This document shows positions 4,581-10,198 of a stretch of DNA of 10,198 nt, in pieces. Location of the stretch: NCBI GenBank assembly GCA_046723645.1, contig JBKOUY010000059.1:1-10198 (forward strand). The letters run 5' to 3'. The position numbers were made by a program, and so were the translations under genes. Below the pieces are notes generated by a model that saw only the letters and a list, made by a program, of their open reading frames with translations, made no database searches and was not told where the DNA came from. This stretch comes from DASQUK01 sp046723645 (lineage in GTDB: Bacteria > Actinomycetota > Acidimicrobiia > Acidimicrobiales > VFJN01). Position 1 is the stretch's first letter. The number at the start of each line of letters is the position of its first letter.

Positions 4581-6200
4581 ATGATCCGCGACGTCCTCGA
4601 AGCGTCCCTGCGCAGCGCCCTCGACAAGGTCGGCCTCGAGCCGCCTGACAGCATCACGCTCGAGCGCCCGGCGCGGCGGGAGCACGGGGACTGGTCGTCC
4701 AACGTGGCGCTCGCCACCGCCAAGGCGGCGGGCCGCAACCCCCGCGAGCTGGCGGGCCGGATCGCCGAGGTCCTCGATGCCGACCCTCCGACGCACGTCG
4801 AGCGCGTCGAGATCGCCGGCCCGGGGTTCGTCAACTTCCACCTGGCCCCTACCTGGCTGCACGACGTCCTTGGCGACGTGGTCGAGGCGGGCGAAGCCAA
4901 CTACGCCCGCCACCACTTCGGCGTCGGGGAGCGCGTGCAGGTCGAGTTCGTGTCGGCCAACCCGACGGGCCCGATCCACGTCGGCAACGGATGGTTCGCC
5001 TCCTACGGCGACTCGGTGGCGCGGCTCCTCGAGCGCTGTGGCTACGACGTCAGCCGCGAGTACTACGTCAACGACACCGGCGGCCAGATCCGCCGCCTGG
5101 GCGAGAGCGTGCTGGCGCGGCGCGCCGGGAAGCCGGTGCCCGAGGGGGGTTACCCCAGCGGGTACGTCAAGGGGCTGGCCAGCGCCTACGACGGGCCCGA
5201 CGACGTCGACCGGGCCGGGCGCTGGGCCGCCGACCACATCCTGAAGTTCATCCAAATCCAGATGGCGTCGGTGAACATCGCCTTCGACGAGTGGTTCAGC
5301 CAGGCGTCGATCCAGGAGAGCGCTGCGGTGGTCGAGACGATCGCCGAGCTGCAAGACCGCGGCCTCGTGTGGGAGGAGGACGGCGCGCTCTGGCTGAACA
5401 CCGCCGATTTCGGCGACCGCAGGCGCAAGCGCGTGCTCCGCAAGTCGCTCGACCAGGGCGGCGACTACACGTACCTGGCGGGCGACCTGGCCTACCACCG
5501 CAACAAGTTCATGGTGCGCGGCTTCGACCGGGTCATCGACGTGTGGGGCGCCGACCACCAGGGCCAGGTGTCGAGCCTGACCGCCGGCGTCGAGGCCCTC
5601 GGCGTGGAGAAGGGCCGCCTCGAGGTGCGCATCGGGCAGATGATCAGGCTCGCCGGTGGGCGTATCGGCAAGCGGCTCGGCAACGCCGTCGACCTCGACG
5701 ACCTCGTCGACGAGATCGGCGCCGACGTGATGCGGCTGCTGTCGCTGGTCAGCTCCATCGACCAGTCGCCCACCATCGACCTCGACAAGGTGCGCTCCGA
5801 ATCGAAAGAGTCGCCCGTCTACTACGTCCAGTACGCCAACGCCCGGATCCACTCGATCGGCAAGAAGGCCGACGAGCTCGGCGTGACCCGGGCGCCTCTC
5901 ACATCGACGCTCGAGCTGGCGCCACTGACGCACGAGCGCGAGCTCGACCTCTTGCGCACGCTGTCCACGCTGCCCGACGTCGTCGAGCTTGCCTGCGTGG
6001 AGCGGGCGCCACACAGGGTGACGGCCTGGGTGCGCGAGCTGGCCGATCGTTTCCACGGCTTCTACCACGACTGCCGCGTGCTGGGTGAGGACGTGCCAAC
6101 CGGGACCACGCAGGCCCGACTGTGGCTGGTCGAATCCACCCGCATCGGCCTCGTGATCGCGCTCGACCTCCTGGGCGTCAGCGCCCCGGAATCGATGTGA
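4581..6200 (+). CDS. argS: Arginyl-tRNA synthetase
   Basis: This class I synthetase (539 residues, close to the usual 550) charges tRNA-Arg in the cytosol. The N-terminal additional domain (about 1-90) is followed by the Rossmann catalytic core with VSANPTGPIHVGNG. H133-V-G-N136 stands where HIGH is expected. REYYVNDTGGQIRRLG follows. The KMSKS-equivalent loop reads GRIGKRLGN (360-368), and DLDDLVDEIGADVMR comes after it. The C-terminal anticodon-binding DALR domain starts near YYVQYANARIHS (about 413) and ends GVSAPESM, like mycobacterial ArgS. Both signatures deviate from the consensus. Mycobacterial ArgS also lacks the second His, as I recall, so this is probably a lineage trait and the enzyme is likely active. 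ATG 4581 has only a weak GGTGG (4573-4577) upstream. Its stop overlaps the lysA start. Confidence 0.97.
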   Translation: MIRDVLEASLRSALDKVGLEPPDSITLERPARREHGDWSSNVALATAKAAGRNPRELAGRIAEVLDADPPTHVERVEIAGPGFVNFHLAPTWLHDVLGDVVEAGEANYARHHFGVGERVQVEFVSANPTGPIHVGNGWFASYGDSVARLLERCGYDVSREYYVNDTGGQIRRLGESVLARRAGKPVPEGGYPSGYVKGLASAYDGPDDVDRAGRWAADHILKFIQIQMASVNIAFDEWFSQASIQESAAVVETIAELQDRGLVWEEDGALWLNTADFGDRRRKRVLRKSLDQGGDYTYLAGDLAYHRNKFMVRGFDRVIDVWGADHQGQVSSLTAGVEALGVEKGRLEVRIGQMIRLAGGRIGKRLGNAVDLDDLVDEIGADVMRLLSLVSSIDQSPTIDLDKVRSESKESPVYYVQYANARIHSIGKKADELGVTRAPLTSTLELAPLTHERELDLLRTLSTLPDVVELACVERAPHRVTAWVRELADRFHGFYHDCRVLGEDVPTGTTQARLWLVESTRIGLVIALDLLGVSAPESM

Positions 6201-7543
6201 GCCTGCGGCCCGAGATTCCTGCCGCGGATCTGGTTTCCCTGGCCACCGAAACCGCGGCAGGTTTCGAGGAGGCCACCGATCCGGTCCCGCGACGCCTGCT
6301 GCCCGACTCGGCCGCGGTCCTGCCCGACGGGTCGCTCGCCATAGCCGGGTGCGCCGTCGCGGATCTGGCCGCCGAGTTCGGCACACCCCTGTTCGTCTAC
6401 GACGAGGAGCACCTCCGCGCCCGGTGTCGAGAGGCGGTGGCGGCCTTCGGCGACGGCATCTCCTACGCCACTAAGGCGTTCCTCTGCCTGGCGATGGCCC
6501 GGCTGGTCCACGAGGAGGGCATGCACCTCGACGTGGCGACCGGCGGAGAGCTGCACGTGGCGCTGGCCGCCGGGGTTCCGCCCGACCGGCTCGTCATGCA
6601 CGGCAACAACAAGAGCGACGCCGAGCTCCGGCGGGCGCGCGAGGTCGGCGTCGGCCGCACCGTCGTCGACAGCTTCGACGAGCTCGACCGGCTCGACCGG
6701 CTGCACGCCGCCGACGGGCGGGTCGCGCGCGTGCTGGTCCGGGCGACGCCGGGGGTCGAGGCCCACACCCACGAGTTCGTGCGCACCGGGCAGCTCGACT
6801 CCAAGTTCGGTTTCTGCGTGGCGTCCGGCGACCTGGCCGCGGCGGTCGAGCGGGCCGCGGGATCGCCCGCCGTCGAGCTCGTGGGCGTCCATGCCCACAT
6901 CGGCAGCCAGGTGTTCGTGGCCGACTTCTTCCACCAGGCGATCGACGTCATCGCCCCGTGGGTGCGCGACCTCGACCTGCCCGAGCTGTCGATCGGCGGC
7001 GGGCTCGGCGTGCCCTACGTCGCGGGCGAGACCGCGCCCTCGATCGCCGAGTGGGGGCGCACGGTGGTCGAGGCCTGCCGGGAGGCGGGCATCCGCAGCC
7101 GGGTGACGGCCGAGCCGGGCCGGGCCATCGCCGCCCGCGCCGCCGTCACCCTGTACACGGTCGGCACCATGAAGGAGATCCCGGGCGTGCGGACGTACGT
7201 CGCAGTGGACGGCGGCATGAGCGACAACCCCCGCCCGGTGCTCTATGGCAGTGGCTACGAGGCGTTCCTGCCCCGGGCCGTCGACGCCCCCCGCCCGTGG
7301 ACGGCGACGATCGTGGGCAAGCACTGCGAGTCGGGGGACATGTTGGTGCGCGACGCGCAGCTGCCGGATGGCGTCCGGGTCGGCGACTTGCTGGCGACGC
7401 CGGTCACGGGCGCCTACGGCCAGTCGATGGGATCGAACTACAACAAGGTCACGCGGCCCGCGGTGGTCTTCGCGGCGGGCGGCGACGCCCGTCTGGTCGT
7501 GCGCCGGGAGACCGACGACGACCTGCTGCGACAGGACGTCTGA
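6197..7543 (+). CDS. lysA: Diaminopimelate decarboxylase
   Basis: LysA is the PLP enzyme that decarboxylates meso-diaminopimelate to L-lysine, the last lysine step. The 448-residue protein is a fold-type III decarboxylase. The PLP lysine is K93 in SYATKAFLC. HAHIGSQ (232-238), SIGGGLGVPY (265-274) and EPGR (306-309) bind the cofactor phosphate. The C-terminal beta domain carries CESGD (377-381), whose Cys completes the active site across the dimer, and GAYGQSMGSNYN (406-417) with the substrate-contacting Tyr. GTG 6197 is chosen because it overlaps the argS stop by four bases (GTGA), the normal coupled arrangement. The frame is open further back to 6122, but only inside argS. Co-transcription with argS, as in corynebacteria and mycobacteria, is expected. 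Confidence 0.96.
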   Translation: MSLRPEIPAADLVSLATETAAGFEEATDPVPRRLLPDSAAVLPDGSLAIAGCAVADLAAEFGTPLFVYDEEHLRARCREAVAAFGDGISYATKAFLCLAMARLVHEEGMHLDVATGGELHVALAAGVPPDRLVMHGNNKSDAELRRAREVGVGRTVVDSFDELDRLDRLHAADGRVARVLVRATPGVEAHTHEFVRTGQLDSKFGFCVASGDLAAAVERAAGSPAVELVGVHAHIGSQVFVADFFHQAIDVIAPWVRDLDLPELSIGGGLGVPYVAGETAPSIAEWGRTVVEACREAGIRSRVTAEPGRAIAARAAVTLYTVGTMKEIPGVRTYVAVDGGMSDNPRPVLYGSGYEAFLPRAVDAPRPWTATIVGKHCESGDMLVRDAQLPDGVRVGDLLATPVTGAYGQSMGSNYNKVTRPAVVFAAGGDARLVVRRETDDDLLRQDV

Positions 7544-7569
7544 AGTCGAGCGGCCAGCGCAGTCACTCC

Positions 7570-7575
7570 TACGAT
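7570..7575 (+). promoter_or_regulatory. Candidate -10 element for a leaderless hom transcript
   Basis: TACGAT sits 9 bases before ATG 7585, the distance expected if transcription starts at the A of the start codon. No Shine-Dalgarno precedes hom, which fits leaderless translation. No clear -35 is visible. Confidence 0.45.
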
Positions 7576-7584
7576 GACCCTTCG

Positions 7585-8880
7585 ATGAACCCCGAACCCG
7601 TCCGCGTCGGCCTCCTCGGCTGCGGCAACGTGGGGGCTGCGCTCGTCGAGCTGATCCGCACCCGGTCCGACGACATCGCCGCTCGCACCGGCCTCTCGCT
7701 CGAGGTGGCGCGCGTCGCCGTGCGCAGCATCACCAAGGAGCGCTCGGTGGCGCTGCCGGAGCGGGTGCTGACGCACGACGCCGCCGGCGTGGTGACCGAT
7801 CCCGACATCGACGTCGTGGTGGAGGTCATCGGCGGGATCGAGCCCGCCCGCGAGCTGACCCTCGACGCCATCAAGGCCGGCAAGCCGGTGGTCACCGCCA
7901 ACAAGGAGCTGCTGGCCAACGTCGGCGCCGAGCTGTTCGCGGCGGCCGACCACGCCGGCGTCGACCTGCTGTTCGAGGCTGCGGTCGCCGGCGGCATCCC
8001 GGTGATCCGGCCACTCCGCGAGTCGCTAGCGGGGGAGCGGATCGACCGGGTGATGGGCATCGTCAACGGGACGACCAACTACATCCTCACCCGCATGACC
8101 GAGGCCGGCGCCTCCTACGCCGACGCACTCAGCGAGGCCCAGAGCCTCGGCTACGCCGAGCGGGACCCGACGGCCGACGTCGAGGGCTACGACGCCGCCG
8201 CCAAGGCGGCGATCATCGCCTCGATCGCCTTCGGGGTCCGGGTGGTGGCCGGCGACGTCACCAACGAGGGCATCGCCCACATCACCCGGGCCGACATCGA
8301 CTACGCCGCCAAGATGGGCTACGTCATCAAGCTCCTGGCCATCGCCGAGCAGCGGGAGGGGTCGCAAGGCGGCGAGGTAGGCGTGCGGGTGCACCCGGCG
8401 ATGGTGCCGGCCGAGCACCCGCTGGCCTCGGTGCGCGACAGCTTCAACGCCGTGTTCGTGGAGGGCGCGGCCGTGGGCGACCTCATGTTCTACGGCCGCG
8501 GGGCGGGCGGGTTTCCGACCGCCAGCGCCGTGCTCGGCGACCTGATCGACGCCGCCGTCAACCGCGCCCGGGGCAGCCACGCCAGCATCGGCGTCCTGGG
8601 CAAGGCCCGGATCCGCCCCATCGACGAGGTCGAGACCGCCTACTACCTGAACATCGACGTCTTCGACCGCCCGGGCGTCCTCGCTGCGGTCGCCGGCGTG
8701 TTCGGGGCACACGGCGTGTCGATCCGCTCGATGGAGCAGGAGGGGCTGGGCGACGAGGCCCGCCTGGTGTTCATCACCCACACCGCCCGGGAGGCAGCCA
8801 TGCAGGCCACGGTGCGCGACCTCCACCACCTCGACGCCGTCGACCGCATCACGTCGGTCCTCCGCGTCATCGGCGAGTAG
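7585..8880 (+). CDS. hom: Homoserine dehydrogenase
   Basis: Hom reduces aspartate semialdehyde to homoserine with NAD(P)H, the branch point toward threonine and methionine. The 431 residues match the usual monofunctional enzyme. The N-terminal nucleotide-binding fold has GLLGCGNVG (9-17) and TANKELLA (104-111). The catalytic domain has GIVNGTTNYILTRM (158-171), DPTADVEGYDAAAK (194-207) and KMGYVIKLL (243-251), which includes the expected catalytic lysines. A C-terminal ACT domain begins at YYLNIDVFDRPGVLAAVAGV (353-372), the usual site of threonine feedback inhibition. ATG 7585 is chosen because the Rossmann strand follows directly. The frame is open back to 6958, but that lies inside lysA. 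The 41-base gap after lysA has no ribosome binding site. Confidence 0.97.
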   Translation: MNPEPVRVGLLGCGNVGAALVELIRTRSDDIAARTGLSLEVARVAVRSITKERSVALPERVLTHDAAGVVTDPDIDVVVEVIGGIEPARELTLDAIKAGKPVVTANKELLANVGAELFAAADHAGVDLLFEAAVAGGIPVIRPLRESLAGERIDRVMGIVNGTTNYILTRMTEAGASYADALSEAQSLGYAERDPTADVEGYDAAAKAAIIASIAFGVRVVAGDVTNEGIAHITRADIDYAAKMGYVIKLLAIAEQREGSQGGEVGVRVHPAMVPAEHPLASVRDSFNAVFVEGAAVGDLMFYGRGAGGFPTASAVLGDLIDAAVNRARGSHASIGVLGKARIRPIDEVETAYYLNIDVFDRPGVLAAVAGVFGAHGVSIRSMEQEGLGDEARLVFITHTAREAAMQATVRDLHHLDAVDRITSVLRVIGE

Positions 8881-8892
8881 GCGGTCGCCCTG

Positions 8893-10198
8893 GTGAAGTA
8901 CGTCTCGACCCGGGGCCGGGCGCCGGTCCTCGACTTCGCCGACGTGCTGCTGGCCGGGCTGGCCGCAGACGGGGGGCTCTACGTGCCGGAGTCGTGGCCA
9001 GCCCTGCCCGACCGCTGGCGGGAGGCCCGGCCCTACGTCGACGCCGCCAGCGACGTGCTCTGGCCGTACGTGGAGGGGTCGACCCTGCCCCGGCCGGAGC
9101 TCGACGAGCTGATGGCCGAGGCGTACGCGACCTTCGATCACCCCGACGTGTGCCCGCTGGTCGAGCTCGAGCCCGGTCTCTGGGTCGTCGAGCTGTTCCA
9201 CGGGCCCACGCTGGCGTTCAAGGACGTGGCCCTTCAGCTCGTCGGCCGCCTGTTCGACCGTGAGCTCCGGCGGCGCGGCGAGCGCCGCACGATCGTGGTG
9301 GCCACCTCGGGCGACACCGGCTCCGCGGCCATCGCAGGCTGCGTCGGGCGCCCCGCACTCGACGTGATCGTGCTGCACCCGGCCGGGCGGGTATCCGACG
9401 TGCAGCGGCGCCAGATGACGACGGTAGACGCGCCCAACGTGCACAACGTGGCGGTCGAGGGCACGTTCGACGACTGCCAGGACGTCGTGAAGGCGCTCTT
9501 CGCCGATCCCGGGCTGCGGGACAGGGTCGGGCTGTCGGCCATGAACTCGATCAACTGGGCCCGCGTGGCGGCGCAGATCGTCTACTACGTCACCGCCGCG
9601 GCGGCCTGCGGCCCCTGCGAGGTGGCCGTGCCCACCGGGAACTTCGGGAACATCCTCGCCGGCTGGATCGCCCGCCGCGCCGGCGCCCCCATCGAGGGCC
9701 TCATCATCGGGTCCAACCGCAACGACATCCTCACCCGGTGGGCGCGGACCGGGTCGCTCGTCGCCGACGAGGTCGTGCCCACGCTGAGCCCGAGCATGGA
9801 CATTCAGGTGTCGTCCAACCACGAGCGGCTGCTGTTCGAGCTGCTCGGACGCGATGCCGCCGCCACCGCCGAGCTGATGGGCCGGTTCCGGGCGCTCGGC
9901 TCGGTGGAGGGGCCCCGGGACCCCGTGTTCGCCGCCGCGAGCGTCGACGACGACGCCACGCTGGCGGTCATCGCCGGGCTCCACCGCCGCACCGGCTACC
10001 TGGCCGATCCCCACACCGCCGTGGGCATCGGCGCCGCCGAGGTGTGCCGGCGCCATCCCGACCTGCCGATGGTGTGCCTGGCAACGGCGCACCCGGCCAA
10101 GTTCCCCGATGCGGTCGAACGGGCCACGGGCACCCGGCCAGCACTCCCCGCTGGGCTCGCCGACCTGTTCGAGCGGCCCGAGCGTTACGACGTCCTAC
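8893..10198 (+). CDS. thrC: Threonine synthase, long class (3' end outside window)
   Basis: ThrC converts O-phosphohomoserine to threonine with PLP. The 435 residues visible run from MKYVSTRG (1-8) to RYDVL at the window edge. A few tens of residues are missing compared with the long-class family. The PLP lysine is K110 in FHGPTLAFKDVALQL. SGDTGSAA (139-146), NSINWARVAAQ (218-228), PTGNFGNILAG (247-257) and CLATAHPAKF (395-404) are class landmarks. This is the E. coli/yeast/Corynebacterium-type enzyme, not the short mycobacterial type. GTG 8893 is chosen because MKYVSTRG is the conserved family start. It lies 12 bases after the hom stop with only a weak AGGCGG-like site at 8879-8884, so translation is probably coupled to hom. 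Homoserine kinase, which makes its substrate, is expected downstream. Confidence 0.95.
   Translation, partial: MKYVSTRGRAPVLDFADVLLAGLAADGGLYVPESWPALPDRWREARPYVDAASDVLWPYVEGSTLPRPELDELMAEAYATFDHPDVCPLVELEPGLWVVELFHGPTLAFKDVALQLVGRLFDRELRRRGERRTIVVATSGDTGSAAIAGCVGRPALDVIVLHPAGRVSDVQRRQMTTVDAPNVHNVAVEGTFDDCQDVVKALFADPGLRDRVGLSAMNSINWARVAAQIVYYVTAAAACGPCEVAVPTGNFGNILAGWIARRAGAPIEGLIIGSNRNDILTRWARTGSLVADEVVPTLSPSMDIQVSSNHERLLFELLGRDAAATAELMGRFRALGSVEGPRDPVFAAASVDDDATLAVIAGLHRRTGYLADPHTAVGIGAAEVCRRHPDLPMVCLATAHPAKFPDAVERATGTRPALPAGLADLFERPERYDVL

Noticed and set aside
6100..6200. Lysine riboswitch upstream of lysA
   Set aside because: lysA overlaps argS by four bases, so there is no leader to hold one.
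3507..6386. A 959-residue open frame on the minus strand
   Set aside because: It runs antisense through argS, tRNA-Arg and the CpaF remnant, has no domain-like sequence, and is explained by GC-rich codon bias of argS on the other strand.
6958..7584. N-terminal extension of homoserine dehydrogenase
   Set aside because: It lies within lysA and is Arg/Gly-rich out-of-frame sequence. The Rossmann motif begins right after ATG 7585.
8026..10092. A 688-residue open frame on the minus strand
   Set aside because: It is the antisense shadow of hom and thrC. Both sense products are unmistakable enzymes.
1..10198. CRISPR array
   Set aside because: No regularly spaced repeats with unique spacers. The only long repeat is the two-copy tandem at 3454-3654.

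Overview
The window is high-GC DNA with actinobacterial features. The gene order argS-lysA-hom-thrC is the aspartate-family amino-acid cluster known from mycobacteria and relatives. A CarD-family RNA-polymerase-binding protein and a tandem universal stress protein are also present. The ThrC is of the long class, unlike the short mycobacterial one, so a deep or uncultured actinobacterial lineage is more likely than Mycobacterium. I cannot name a genus.

There are two contrasting halves. Positions 1 to about 3930 look like a decaying accessory region. They hold the C-terminal scrap of an ISL3-family transposase, an internal scrap of an IS1380-family transposase, an intact CarD-like gene (795-1307, +), a multiply frameshifted phosphodiesterase-like remnant (1409-1919, -), an apparently intact tandem universal stress protein gene (1920-2783, -), and a broken CpaF/TadA-type secretion ATPase (about 3088-3927, +). 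The ATPase remnant carries an exact 100-bp direct duplication of its Walker A segment, a fold-back hairpin, and what reads like a short inverted segment. A gene-free stretch with phased short direct repeats (about 3930-4157) separates this half from a tRNA-Arg(CCG) gene on the minus strand. The 3' end of that tRNA faces the decayed region, which is the usual orientation for an integration hotspot.

Positions 4230 to 10198 are ordinary, well-kept chromosome. A 37-residue single-span membrane peptide with a strong ribosome binding site is followed by a 14-bp-stem hairpin. Then come argS (4581-6200), lysA (6197-7543, overlapping argS by 4 bases), hom (7585-8880) and thrC (8893 to beyond the right edge). 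LysA makes lysine from meso-diaminopimelate, and Hom and ThrC are the first and last steps of the homoserine-to-threonine branch. Homoserine kinase (thrB) is expected just outside the window. A TACGAT hexamer sits upstream of argS, and another sits 9 bases before the hom ATG, where it could drive a leaderless hom transcript.

No complete new system is visible. The items most worth a second look are the divergent CarD paralogue surviving in a graveyard of broken genes, the rearrangements inside the CpaF remnant, the candidate attachment region beside tRNA-Arg, and the small membrane peptide.
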